A DNA stretch of 64,000 nucleotides, taken from contig CABZAE010000004.1 of the NCBI GenBank assembly GCA_902523635.1, positions 45,844-109,843 on the forward strand. The letters are read 5' to 3'. Source of the stretch: an uncultured Bacteroidota bacterium (lineage in GTDB: Bacteria > Bacteroidota > Bacteroidia > Flavobacteriales > Flavobacteriaceae). The number at the start of each line of letters is the position of its first letter. The first letter of the stretch is position 1. The translations under genes and the position numbers were made by a program. Under the pieces are notes generated by a model, which made no database searches, was not told where the DNA came from, and saw only the letters and a program-made list of their open reading frames with translations. This document shows positions 17,882-28,037 of the stretch, one piece after another.

Positions 17882-19369
17882 ATGAAAAAAGTTGCTATTA
17901 TTGGATCAGGGATAGGAGCAATATCTCTTTCAATCAGATTATCAAATCTTGGATATGATGTTGATGTTTATGAAAAAAACAGTTACCCCGGAGGAAAATT
18001 AACTACTATAAAGTCTGGAAAATATAGCTTTGATGCTGGCCCTCAACTTTTTACGATGCCGACTTATGTAGATGAGTTGTTTGAGTTATCAGGCGAAAAC
18101 CCTAGAAAATTTTTTAATTACAAAAGAAAAGAAATTGGTTGTAAATACTTTTGGGAGGATGGTATTGAATTGTGTGCGTATTCAGACCAAAATAAGTTTG
18201 TAAAAGAGGTTAATTTAAAATTAGGTGTGGATAAAAATATACTTAAATCTTATTTAAAAAAAGCCAAGAAGAAGTATGAATTATCGACTAAAATTGTTTT
18301 AGAAAAATCTCTACACAAGCTCAGTACCTTTTTTTCTAAGGATGTATTAAAGGCTATTTTAAATTTTAGATTGTTCGAGTTTTTTAAAACACTATCAAAA
18401 GTAAACCAACAACAACTCAAGGAAAAACACCTCATCCAATTTTATAATCGATTTGCCACTTACATAGGCTCATCTCCATACAAAACTTCAGGAATAATGA
18501 CAGTAATACAGCATTTAGAATCTCATTTCGGTACCTTTTTTCCAGAGGGCGGACTAAGAATGATAACAAACGTTTTAGTTGAGTTAGCTGAAAGAAAGAA
18601 TGTTAATTTTATTTACAATACTGTAGTAACGGAAATTTTATGTGAAAAGAACAATGTTGTAGGTGTCCAAATCAATGGAAATACAAAAAAGAAATATGAA
18701 ATAGTAATTTCTAATATGGACATCTATTTTACCTACGAAAAACTATTGAAAAATATTAAAACTCCATACAGAGTAAAAAATGTAAATTCATCAAGCTCAG
18801 CATTGATTTTCTATTGGGGAATTAATGATTCTTTTGAAAATCTTGAACTTCATAATATTTTCTTTTCTAAAGATTATAAAAAGGAGTTCAATTCAATTTT
18901 TAATGAAATGGAATTTTGTGATGATCCAACCATATATTTAAGTATTACATCAAAAGATAATCCTTCGGACGCACCTGTAGGTTGTGAAAATTGGTATGTA
19001 ATGATAAATACGCATTATGACTCTGATCATGACTGGGAAGATTTAGCTAAACGTTACAAAAAAATCATTATAAATAAAATTGAAAGAGTTCTTGGAAAAC
19101 ACATTGAAAAGAACATTGTTTCGGAAAAAATATTATCCCCGAAAACTATTTTTGAAAGAACTCAATCATACAGGGGGGCCTTGTATGGACCATCCAGTAA
19201 TGAGACCTTTTCTGCATTTCACAGACACCCAAATTTTACTAATAAACTAAATAATTTATATTTCTGTGGTGGAAGTGTTCACCCCGGTGGTGGTATTCCT
19301 ATGTGTTTACTTTCCGCTAAAATCGTGAGTGCTTTAATTAGTCAAAAGTATAACTCTAAAGTTATGTAA
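17882..19369 (+). CDS. Phytoene desaturase / CrtD-CrtI family FAD oxidoreductase
   Basis: VAIIGSGIGAISLSIRLSNLGYDVDVYEKNSYPGGK; C-terminal NLYFCGGSVHPGGGIPMCLLSAKIV. Confidence 0.88.
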   Translation: MKKVAIIGSGIGAISLSIRLSNLGYDVDVYEKNSYPGGKLTTIKSGKYSFDAGPQLFTMPTYVDELFELSGENPRKFFNYKRKEIGCKYFWEDGIELCAYSDQNKFVKEVNLKLGVDKNILKSYLKKAKKKYELSTKIVLEKSLHKLSTFFSKDVLKAILNFRLFEFFKTLSKVNQQQLKEKHLIQFYNRFATYIGSSPYKTSGIMTVIQHLESHFGTFFPEGGLRMITNVLVELAERKNVNFIYNTVVTEILCEKNNVVGVQINGNTKKKYEIVISNMDIYFTYEKLLKNIKTPYRVKNVNSSSSALIFYWGINDSFENLELHNIFFSKDYKKEFNSIFNEMEFCDDPTIYLSITSKDNPSDAPVGCENWYVMINTHYDSDHDWEDLAKRYKKIIINKIERVLGKHIEKNIVSEKILSPKTIFERTQSYRGALYGPSSNETFSAFHRHPNFTNKLNNLYFCGGSVHPGGGIPMCLLSAKIVSALISQKYNSKVM

Positions 19370-19401
19370 ATCATTTAGTTATAATTGACTATTTTTGGTT
19401 A

Positions 19402-20859
19402 ATGGCAAGTTGTAATAATTCTAATTTAACTGCTTATAATCCATCTTCTGCTAATCCATGGGATATCTCAAAAATCAAATTCATTTACAGAAGGTTAGGA
19501 TTTGGTATTAGCTTAGAAAAAGCCAAGACAAAACTTGGCTTTACTCCTTCAGAACTGATTGATCAAATTATTGATAATGCAAAAAATCTTCCTCTAACAA
19601 CTGCTCCTGAATGGGGATATTGGAATAATTCTCAAATTAATCAGTCAGGGAAAAATCAATCCTATTATAAAAATATTTGGCAGAGGCAAGCATTTTCAAA
19701 TTTTTTGAACGATGGTTTTAGAGAAAGAATAACATTGTTTTGGAGTAATCACTTTGTCACAGAGTATTATGATTACAATCGAGCACCTTATCTATTTCAA
19801 TATCATATTAAACTTCAAAAACATTCATTGGGAAACTTCAAAGAATTTGTCAGTGAAATTGGATTGGAACCAGCAATGCTGCTCTATCTCAATGGATATT
19901 CAAACAGGAAACAGGCACCTAATGAAAATTATGCAAGAGAATTATACGAACTTTTTACTTTGGGGGAGGGAAATGGGTATCAATCTAATGATATAACTGA
20001 AACTGCTCGGGCTTTAACTGGATACAATAAATATTCCGATGGAAATGGAAGTTCCATTATTTTTAATTCAAATACTTTTGATAATGGAGATAAAACAATA
20101 TTTGGAAAAACTGGAAATTGGGGATATCAAGATGTAATTGACATACTTTTTAATGAAAAGAAAGATTTAATTGCAAAATTTATATGTCAAAAGTTATACA
20201 AATATTTTATTAGTCCAAAAGTTGAAAATGAAATAGTTAATCAACTTGCAGCAACTTTTGTCTCAAATGACTTTAATTTAATTCCTGTTTACAAATTATT
20301 ATTTAAGAGTGAACATTTTTTCGATACCAATTCCTCAAATGTTTTAATTAAGAGCCCAATAGATACCTTCGTTTTTCTTCAAAATGATTTTGAATTTGAT
20401 TTTCCTGAAACTTTTCAAAGTAATTATCTTAATTACATAAAAAATAAGTGTGTAGAAATGGGTCAGGAAATTTTTAAACCTGTTGATGTTGCTGGTTGGC
20501 AAGAGAATCACGATTGGATCTCAACGGGAACTTTACCCATGAGGTGGGAATTTTTAGAATATATTATTAGGAGACATTGGGTAAAAAATAAGGAACAGTT
20601 TAGAAGTTTTATAATTGAATTGGTTGGTAATGATGAAAAAAATCCATCCACTATTGTTTCTAAAATGAAAGATTATATGTTTTGTAAATTTGATATGAAA
20701 CCAGAGGAGATGCTGGATGCAGTAAATGTTTTTAAGGGAGATACACCAGAAAATTATTATGAAGATGGAACATGGACACTAAGCTTTGAATCAGTTCCAA
20801 ATCAAGTGTTTAATTTGATGTTGTTTTTTATCAACTTGCCAGAGTATCAATTAAAATAA
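19402..20859 (+). CDS. DUF1800 family protein
   Basis: FRERITLFWSNHFVTE, PNENYARELYELFTLGEGNGYQ. Confidence 0.85.
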   Translation: MASCNNSNLTAYNPSSANPWDISKIKFIYRRLGFGISLEKAKTKLGFTPSELIDQIIDNAKNLPLTTAPEWGYWNNSQINQSGKNQSYYKNIWQRQAFSNFLNDGFRERITLFWSNHFVTEYYDYNRAPYLFQYHIKLQKHSLGNFKEFVSEIGLEPAMLLYLNGYSNRKQAPNENYARELYELFTLGEGNGYQSNDITETARALTGYNKYSDGNGSSIIFNSNTFDNGDKTIFGKTGNWGYQDVIDILFNEKKDLIAKFICQKLYKYFISPKVENEIVNQLAATFVSNDFNLIPVYKLLFKSEHFFDTNSSNVLIKSPIDTFVFLQNDFEFDFPETFQSNYLNYIKNKCVEMGQEIFKPVDVAGWQENHDWISTGTLPMRWEFLEYIIRRHWVKNKEQFRSFIIELVGNDEKNPSTIVSKMKDYMFCKFDMKPEEMLDAVNVFKGDTPENYYEDGTWTLSFESVPNQVFNLMLFFINLPEYQLK

Positions 20860-20861
20860 AA

Positions 20862-22463
20862 ATGAGCAAAGGAGATTACCTAAATTCAAAAAAGCATAGA
20901 GACGAGCACTCTTCATGGAGTGGGAGAAGAGGTTTTTTAAAAACACTTGGTTTAGCAGGTGCTGGTGCGATCTCATTTGGAAATAATTCTCTCTCAGTCA
21001 TTAACTCAAATTTTATAACCAATGCCCTAAAAAACTCTTTTGCTGATAGATGTTTGGTTTTGATTAGATTGAAGGGTGGAAATGATGGTTTAAATACTAT
21101 TGTTCCACTATATGACTACGACACATACATTAGTAAGAGACCTAAAATTAGTATACCCAGTTCAAATATCATAAAATTGAATGATAAGTTTGGGATCCCA
21201 AATTTCATGAGTGATGTTGAAAATATTTGGAAAAATGGTAACATGAAGGTTGTTCACGGAGTAGGATATGAAAATCCAAATGGGTCTCATTTTAAATCGT
21301 CTGATATATGGGCAACAGCTTCTCAAGATCCTGAAATTTCAACAGGTTGGTTGGGAAGGTATTATGATGAAAAATATCTTGATTATTTAACAAACCCTAC
21401 TGAGAAACCATTAGCCATTCAGATAGGCAGCCGTGGAAATTTGATTTTTAATGGTTCAAGCACTGCATATGCGTTTGCTGTATCAAGTCCCGAAAGGCTA
21501 AAGAAAGTTGCTGAAAACGGAACTCTATTTGATACATCAAATCTACCTGACTGTACTCACGGAGATCAATTAGAATTTTTAAGACGAATTTCTAATGCAA
21601 CATTTAGTTATGCATCCGTCATTCATGAAGCTTACAACAATTCGGAAGATTTTAATCAATACGATTCAAAAAATAATTTGGACAAACAATTAAGTTTGGT
21701 TTCCCGTTTGATCAAAGGGAATTTGGGTACAAAAATTTATATGGTCTCCCTTGGTGGTTTTGATACACATGGCAACCAACCGGATCGTCATCAAAAATTA
21801 TTAAATACATTATCAAGTTCAATTAAGGTTTTTTATGATGATCTAAAGTCTTTTGGATTGGATGACAAAGTTATCTCTGTAACATTTTCAGAATTTGGAA
21901 GAAGGGTAGCTGAAAATGGCTCCCTTGGGACAGATCATGGTACCGCCGCCCCAATAATGTTATTTGGATCAGCACTGAAAGGTAACGGTTTCGTTGGAAA
22001 TCATCCTAGTTTATCTGACCTAAACAATAGAGGGAACTTAAAACATTCTATTGATTTCAGATCAATTTATACAACTCTTTTGACTGATTGGTTATGCGGG
22101 GACAATGAATATATAAACAAAGCGATGTTGGGCAAAGAGTACTCTTTGTTAGGATTAGGCCTAAATTGCAACGACGATGTTGTTGATCTTAATAATATTG
22201 TTACTTATCATGCAGCTATTTACTCATTTAATCAAGTTGATTTGCATTTAAGAATTAATCAAGATCACCATATTAAAATTTTGATTTATGATACTCTCGG
22301 AAGAACAAATGGAATGGTTTTCGATGGATTATTAAGAAAAGGAACTCACATTTTTCCATTAGATAGAACCATGACTCAAAAAAGTCTTTCGTCCGGTCAA
22401 TATTTTTACAACATCAAGATTTCAGGAGGAAATGACCTAAACAAATCATTTATTGTTAAATAA
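20862..22463 (+). CDS. DUF1501 family protein with T9SS type A C-terminal domain
   Basis: RRGFLKTLGLAGAGA; LIRLKGGNDGLNTIVPL; EFGRRVAENGSLGTDHGTAAP; C-terminal LSSGQYFYNIKISGG..KSFIVK. Confidence 0.85.
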   Translation: MSKGDYLNSKKHRDEHSSWSGRRGFLKTLGLAGAGAISFGNNSLSVINSNFITNALKNSFADRCLVLIRLKGGNDGLNTIVPLYDYDTYISKRPKISIPSSNIIKLNDKFGIPNFMSDVENIWKNGNMKVVHGVGYENPNGSHFKSSDIWATASQDPEISTGWLGRYYDEKYLDYLTNPTEKPLAIQIGSRGNLIFNGSSTAYAFAVSSPERLKKVAENGTLFDTSNLPDCTHGDQLEFLRRISNATFSYASVIHEAYNNSEDFNQYDSKNNLDKQLSLVSRLIKGNLGTKIYMVSLGGFDTHGNQPDRHQKLLNTLSSSIKVFYDDLKSFGLDDKVISVTFSEFGRRVAENGSLGTDHGTAAPIMLFGSALKGNGFVGNHPSLSDLNNRGNLKHSIDFRSIYTTLLTDWLCGDNEYINKAMLGKEYSLLGLGLNCNDDVVDLNNIVTYHAAIYSFNQVDLHLRINQDHHIKILIYDTLGRTNGMVFDGLLRKGTHIFPLDRTMTQKSLSSGQYFYNIKISGGNDLNKSFIVK

Positions 22464-22465
22464 AA

Positions 22466-23245
22466 TTATAGGCTTGTAAATAATTTTTCCATCTTGAGAC
22501 TTTCCTCATCGGCCAGCTCTTTATCAACTAAAATTCTACCACTATGTTCGTCGGTGATTAGTTTTTTTCTTGATGCAATATCAAGTTGAACTTGTGGTGG
22601 GATAGTAAAAAATGAGCCTGCAGAGGCACCTCTATCAACAGCAACAACAGCTAGGCCATTTCGAACACTTGATCTAATTTTTTTATATGAAATAAGTAAG
22701 GACTCGTCAATTTTTGATTCAAATTCATTGGATTTTTTTAACAATTCATTCTCTTCATTTTCAGTTTCTTTTAAGATGTCTTGCAGTTCTCCTTTTTTAT
22801 GTTCAAGATGCTCACTTCTCTCTTTAAGAGCTTCATTATTTTGTTCTATTGATTCTTTTTTAAACTCAATTTGAGTTTCTAATTCTTTGATTTGCTTGGT
22901 ACACAATTCAATTTCTAGTTCCTGAAATTCAATTTCTTTACTTAATGATTCAAAAGCTCTATTATTTCTTACATTTTTTTGTTGATCATTATACTTTTTA
23001 ATCATTGACTTTGAATGTTCTATGGCATTTTTTTTTGATTTGATTTCATCCGAGTATTGATTAAGTTCTTCATTTATTTTTTCAATTCTGACTTTGAGAC
23101 CAGCAACTTCATCTTCAAGATCTTCAACTTCTAAGGGTAATTCCCCTCTGACACTCCTTATTTTGTCAACTCTTGAATCGATTAGCTGTAAGTCGTACAA
23201 TGCTCTTAATTTTTCTTCAACTGTAAACTCAGTTTTCTTTGCCAT
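22466..23245 (-). CDS. DUF164/zinc-ribbon family coiled-coil protein (ribbon cysteines lost)
   Basis: RNGLAVVAVDRGASAGSFFTIPPQVQLDIASRKKLITDEHSGRILVD. Confidence 0.8.
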   Translation of the reverse strand: MAKKTEFTVEEKLRALYDLQLIDSRVDKIRSVRGELPLEVEDLEDEVAGLKVRIEKINEELNQYSDEIKSKKNAIEHSKSMIKKYNDQQKNVRNNRAFESLSKEIEFQELEIELCTKQIKELETQIEFKKESIEQNNEALKERSEHLEHKKGELQDILKETENEENELLKKSNEFESKIDESLLISYKKIRSSVRNGLAVVAVDRGASAGSFFTIPPQVQLDIASRKKLITDEHSGRILVDKELADEESLKMEKLFTSL

Positions 23246-24032
23246 AATTAAAATAATTTACAGGGTTAGTATTGATTTTAGATTTTACGCACGCAAACTT
23301 AGGAATTTTTTTATTAAGAAAATCCAAAATTAGATCTTTTGTGAATTGTTCACTTTCATAATGTCCAATGTCAATTAACAATATTTTCTTTTCAGCCTTG
23401 AAATAATCATGATATTTGAGATCAGATGTCACATAACAATCCGCGTTGTTTTCTATGGCATTTCCTATTGCAAAACTTCCAGAACCACCCAAAACAGCAA
23501 CTCTACTAATTTTTTTCCCAAGGAAATCAGAATGTTTTAAAAAACCAGAGTTCATTTTTTTACTAAGATCTAATAAAAAATCATATTCATCTTCAGGATT
23601 CTGCAAATCACCAATCATTCCCATACCAATATCAAAATTCTTTTTAGGAATTAAAAATGATACATTTTTTAGGTTCAGTTTTTTTGAAATTATGTAGTTG
23701 ACACCCTTGGGATGATTGTCAAGGTTTGTGTGTATTGCGTATATATTGATATTATTTTTAAGAGCTTTTAACACAACTCTTTCAACATAAGTTTCAGTAG
23801 TTATTTTCTTTAATCCAGAAAATATAATTGGATGAAAAGTTATTATCAGATTACAATTGTTTTTAACAGCTTCATCAATAACATCTTCACTAGTATCAAG
23901 AGTAATTATGGCCTTATTGATAATAGAGTTTTTATCTCCAACAATCAAACCAACATTATCAAAATCCTCTGAAAAATTTTTTGGAGCCCAATCTTCAATG
24001 ATTTTTATTAGATCAGATAGTTTTATTTTCAT
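23229..24032 (-). CDS. Nif3-like dinuclear metal center protein
   Basis: WAPKNFSEDFDNVGLIVGD, ITFHPIIFSGLKKI, HTNLDNHPKGVN, DIGHYESE. Confidence 0.88.
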   Translation of the reverse strand: MKIKLSDLIKIIEDWAPKNFSEDFDNVGLIVGDKNSIINKAIITLDTSEDVIDEAVKNNCNLIITFHPIIFSGLKKITTETYVERVVLKALKNNINIYAIHTNLDNHPKGVNYIISKKLNLKNVSFLIPKKNFDIGMGMIGDLQNPEDEYDFLLDLSKKMNSGFLKHSDFLGKKISRVAVLGGSGSFAIGNAIENNADCYVTSDLKYHDYFKAEKKILLIDIGHYESEQFTKDLILDFLNKKIPKFACVKSKINTNPVNYFNYGKEN

Positions 24033-24096
24033 GTATACAAATCTATAAATAATGTGCTTAATACTTTATTGCACATAAATTTTTTAAATTCGTCAG

Positions 24097-25110
24097 ATGT
24101 ATTTGTTTAAATATTTACTATATCCACTTTCTTTAATTTATTTCTTTGTCACTTTTCTCAAGAATTACTTGTATGAAATAAACATATTAAAATCAACAAG
24201 TTTTGATTTACCCATAATTGGAATTGGCAATTTAAGTTTTGGTGGTACGGGGAAGACGCCTATGTCTGAGTATATAATAGAAAATTTTAATAAAAGTTTT
24301 GAGTTAGCTTTTCTTAGTAGAGGATATAAAAGATCAACTAATGGTTTTATTTTAGCTTCTGAAAATTCTACTGTTGAACAAATAGGTGACGAACCTTTTC
24401 AAATCTTAAAAAAATTTAAAAATATAAAAGTTGGTGTTGATGTAGATAGATCAAACGGAGTAAAAAAATTAATAAAAGAGTTTCCAAAAATTGATGGAAT
24501 CATACTAGACGATGTTTTCCAGCACAGATCTATAGATTTAAAATTAAGTATTTTACTAACCACATTCAGAAAACCTTTTTACACTGATCATATTGCTCCT
24601 GTGGGAACTTTGAGAGAATCCTCATCCGAATCTAAAAGAGCAGACATTATTATAGTTACCAAATGTCCAGTAGATCTTAAAGAAGAATCAAAAATAAAAA
24701 TTGCCCAAAAAATTAAATTGAAAAATAATCAAGACTTATTCTTTTCGTCAATACATTATGATGATAAACTTTTGGGTAGAGATCAAATAGATATTGGCCA
24801 GATATTAAAAAGGAAAGTCTTATTGATAACTGGAATTGCAGATTCAACTCAAATAGTTGAACATTTGAAAAGAAAAAAAATTATTTTCTCACATATTTCG
24901 TTTGGAGATCATCATTTTTATGACAGATCTGACTATGAAAGGATTAGTAATGAGTTTAAAAATTATCTAATACTTACAACAGAAAAAGATTTTTACAAGA
25001 TTTCAAAACTTGGACTAAAAAATGATATTTACTATTTGAGAATAAAAATTAAATTTCTTGATTCTGAAAATCGTTTTAAAAGAATTGTAGAACGTAACTT
25101 AACTAATTAA
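24097..25110 (+). CDS. lpxK: Tetraacyldisaccharide 4'-kinase
   Basis: GIGNLSFGGTGKTPM, LSRGYKR, ILDDVFQHR. Confidence 0.93.
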   Translation: MYLFKYLLYPLSLIYFFVTFLKNYLYEINILKSTSFDLPIIGIGNLSFGGTGKTPMSEYIIENFNKSFELAFLSRGYKRSTNGFILASENSTVEQIGDEPFQILKKFKNIKVGVDVDRSNGVKKLIKEFPKIDGIILDDVFQHRSIDLKLSILLTTFRKPFYTDHIAPVGTLRESSSESKRADIIIVTKCPVDLKEESKIKIAQKIKLKNNQDLFFSSIHYDDKLLGRDQIDIGQILKRKVLLITGIADSTQIVEHLKRKKIIFSHISFGDHHFYDRSDYERISNEFKNYLILTTEKDFYKISKLGLKNDIYYLRIKIKFLDSENRFKRIVERNLTN

Positions 25111-26047
25111 CGTGCTTTTGGGCTTTGTACGAGGACCGAACCAAAGCACTACTTTCGACGTGTCTGAATCCTAAACTTTTGGCATAAAGTTCGTAAACTT
25201 TAAATTGTTCTGGAGTTATAAAGTCTTTAACAGGTAAATGTTTTTTTGAAGGTTGTAAATATTGTCCTATTGTAACAATGTCCACATTATTTTCTCTAAG
25301 ATCAATCAGGGTCTGAAAAACTTCATTTTCCTTTTCTCCTAATCCTAACATAATTCCAGATTTAGTACGTCTAATTCCTTTTCTTTTTAAATAATTTAAA
25401 ACATAAAGGCTTTTATCATATTTAGCCTGAATTCTTACTTCTCTTGTTAACCTCCTTACTGTTTCCATATTGTGTGAAACAACTTCTGGTTTTACGTCAA
25501 CTATTTTGTCAATATGCCTCTCACTGCCTTGAAAATCAGGTATAAGAGTTTCGAGTGTTGTTTCAGGGTTTAACCTTCTAATTGCTTTCACGGTTTCAGT
25601 CCATATAAAAGTACCCATATCTTTCAAATCATCTCTGTCAACAGATGTGATCACTGCATGTTTCACCTTCATTAATGATATTGATCTTGCAACTTTTTCT
25701 GGCTCAGCCCAATCAACTGCTTCAGGCCTTCCAGTCTTAACTCCACAAAATCCACATGATCTTGTACAAATATTTCCAAGAATCATAAAAGTTGCGGTTC
25801 CCTCTCCCCAGCATTCACCCATATTAGGGCAACTTCCAGATGAACAAATTGTATTTAACTTATATTTATCGACAAGACCTCTTAGCTCTGTGTATTTTTT
25901 TCCAGTCGGCAGCTTAACTCTGATCCATTTTGGTTTTCTTTTAAAAGAAGGTTTGATTTTAGAATTAAGCTTATTTGAAATTTTAAGACTTTTCCAACTT
26001 TCGTTAGTAATTGCGTTATTAGTTAAAGTGTTTGATTCAGTAGACAT
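25103..26047 (-). CDS. lipA: Lipoyl synthase
   Basis: CSSGSCPNMGECWGEGTATFMILGNICTRSCGFCGV; internal ATG at 26047 likely start. Confidence 0.95.
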   Translation of the reverse strand: MSTESNTLTNNAITNESWKSLKISNKLNSKIKPSFKRKPKWIRVKLPTGKKYTELRGLVDKYKLNTICSSGSCPNMGECWGEGTATFMILGNICTRSCGFCGVKTGRPEAVDWAEPEKVARSISLMKVKHAVITSVDRDDLKDMGTFIWTETVKAIRRLNPETTLETLIPDFQGSERHIDKIVDVKPEVVSHNMETVRRLTREVRIQAKYDKSLYVLNYLKRKGIRRTKSGIMLGLGEKENEVFQTLIDLRENNVDIVTIGQYLQPSKKHLPVKDFITPEQFKVYELYAKSLGFRHVESSALVRSSYKAQKHVN

Positions 26048-26070
26048 ATGTTTTACAAAATTACGAACAA

Positions 26071-27276
26071 TTAAATAATTAACGTCAAATACCATACCGT
26101 AAAACACGTTAAGAAAATTATTCCCAAAATACTCAAAATTTTTATCGATCTTTTAGGTCTATTATTTTCTGGATTGTGTTTACTGTAAATTAGTATGTGA
26201 TTAATAATCGCATAAAAAGGTGTTGTTACGAAAGATAAAATTGTGGCAACTTTAACAAGAAATCCCATCTCTGACATCAGAAAAATAAAAATAAATGATG
26301 TGCCAAATGATAAAATACCTATCCATAATTTGTAACTGGCTAATTGTTTTATTTCAAGAAGCTCAAATGTTTTTTTCATTGCTCTGGGTGATGCGTCTAG
26401 ACATGTAATTGTAGTACTAAACATTGTTGTGAATGCTGCTATAGCTATGATTATAAAAACACTTTCACCAATGGATTGGGTATATAAACTGATTAATTGA
26501 CTTGCAAAAACTCCACCATTACTAGAAAACGTCTGTTCAGTTCCATACATGACAAAAAAACCAAGAGACATAAAACAAATACCTAAGAAAATAGTTGTGA
26601 TGTAACCAATATTAAAATCAAAGATTATTTCTTGCTTTTGTAGTCTTTTTATTTTTTTCTTTTTTTCTAATGTCCATATTGACTGCCATATTGATATGTC
26701 TAAAGGAGCTGGCATCCAACCCATGAATGCCACTAGAAATGCAATATTTAAGCTAGCACTTGGAAAAACTTGTTGCAGAGAAATTGGATTATTACTTTTA
26801 TTAGCTGCGAATACAACAGCTAAAACAGTTGATATAGCAAGTAACATTATTACAAATTTTATGAGTCTATCTAAAAACTTATATTTTCCAATTAAAAGAA
26901 TTAACAGGCAAACGAAAATCATTAGTATTGCCCAAAGTTCAATCTTTGAACTAAATCCAAAAAGTTCAATGGCCAGCCCAGCAGTGACAATTGTTACAGC
27001 TGATTGAATTGTGAACATTGTAACCAGAGATAAAACTAAATATGTAATTAAAACAGGCTTACCAATCTTTAGATATCCATCTAACAAGCTTTCACCATTA
27101 GCAGCTGCATATTTTGGGCCATAAAGAAAGAAAGGGTATTTGAAAAAATTGGATAAAATTAATGCCCAAATTAAACCAAATCCAAATTCTGCTCCAGCCT
27201 TGGTTGATTGTACAAGGTGAGATACACCAATGGCTGCTCCAGCGAAAAGTAGACCAGGACCGAGTTTTTTAATCAT
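26071..27276 (-). CDS. Nramp-related transporter, divergent
   Basis: GPGLLFAGAAIGVSHLVQSTKAGAEFGFGLIWALILSNF; LeuT-fold multi-TM pattern. Confidence 0.75.
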   Translation of the reverse strand: MIKKLGPGLLFAGAAIGVSHLVQSTKAGAEFGFGLIWALILSNFFKYPFFLYGPKYAAANGESLLDGYLKIGKPVLITYLVLSLVTMFTIQSAVTIVTAGLAIELFGFSSKIELWAILMIFVCLLILLIGKYKFLDRLIKFVIMLLAISTVLAVVFAANKSNNPISLQQVFPSASLNIAFLVAFMGWMPAPLDISIWQSIWTLEKKKKIKRLQKQEIIFDFNIGYITTIFLGICFMSLGFFVMYGTEQTFSSNGGVFASQLISLYTQSIGESVFIIIAIAAFTTMFSTTITCLDASPRAMKKTFELLEIKQLASYKLWIGILSFGTSFIFIFLMSEMGFLVKVATILSFVTTPFYAIINHILIYSKHNPENNRPKRSIKILSILGIIFLTCFTVWYLTLII

Positions 27277-27281
27277 CTATA

Positions 27282-27830
27282 TTAAGATTGATTAATAATT
27301 TCAGCTAGTATTTTTTTTGCTCTCAATACTCTAACTTTAACACTGTTAACAGGCTGATTTAATTCTTTAGCGATTTCTTTATGTGAAAGGTCATTCAGGT
27401 ATCTTAATTCAATTGCTTTTCTGTAAAGTGGTTTAAGTAGCTGAATTTTATTTTTTAAACTTACCAATTTCTGTTCATTTATCAGGTCATCCTCAGGACT
27501 TGGCGAATATTCAGAAAGATTATTTTGGTCATCAACCTCTAATAAATTAAAATTATTTTTATGTTTTCTAAGCCTATCAATATGAATATTTTTTGATATT
27601 GTAATTATCCAAGTTTTAAATGAATATTTAGCGTTATAAGAATTAATTTTTTCAAAAGCTTTCGCAAAACTTTCAATGGTTATGTCCTCAGCACTGGATT
27701 TATTATTAGTTCTTTTTAATTGAAAACAATAAACATCTTTCCAAAAAGTTTCTAATAAAAAACTAAAAGCATTTTGATCATTATTTTTTGCAAGACAAAT
27801 TTGGTCTTGAATATTTTTAGTTTCAGCCAA
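27282..27830 (-). CDS. ECF-type RNA polymerase sigma factor
   Basis: AEDITIESFAKAFEKI, ELRYLNDLSHKEIAKELNQPVNSVKVRVLRAKKIL. Confidence 0.9.
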   Translation of the reverse strand: MAETKNIQDQICLAKNNDQNAFSFLLETFWKDVYCFQLKRTNNKSSAEDITIESFAKAFEKINSYNAKYSFKTWIITISKNIHIDRLRKHKNNFNLLEVDDQNNLSEYSPSPEDDLINEQKLVSLKNKIQLLKPLYRKAIELRYLNDLSHKEIAKELNQPVNSVKVRVLRAKKILAEIINQS

Positions 27831-27833
27831 TTT

Positions 27834-28037
27834 TTAATTCAAGTTTATTTTTGACTCTTTGCAGTCGGTTTCGCCAGGTAACTTACCACAAATCCCACAT
27901 GGTTCAGAATTTGTGTTTAGAAATGGGCTAGCACTTGCACACGTACCAGAAAATTTTCCATTTTTCTTAAATATTACTTTTACTGAAATAGCTATTATTG
28001 ATAAGGAGAGTAAAGCTAATGTGACTACAAATAACAT
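27834..28037 (-). CDS. Small membrane protein
   Basis: N-terminal TM, Cys-containing tail SEPCGICGKLPGETDCKES. Confidence 0.6.
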   Translation of the reverse strand: MLFVVTLALLSLSIIAISVKVIFKKNGKFSGTCASASPFLNTNSEPCGICGKLPGETDCKESKINLN

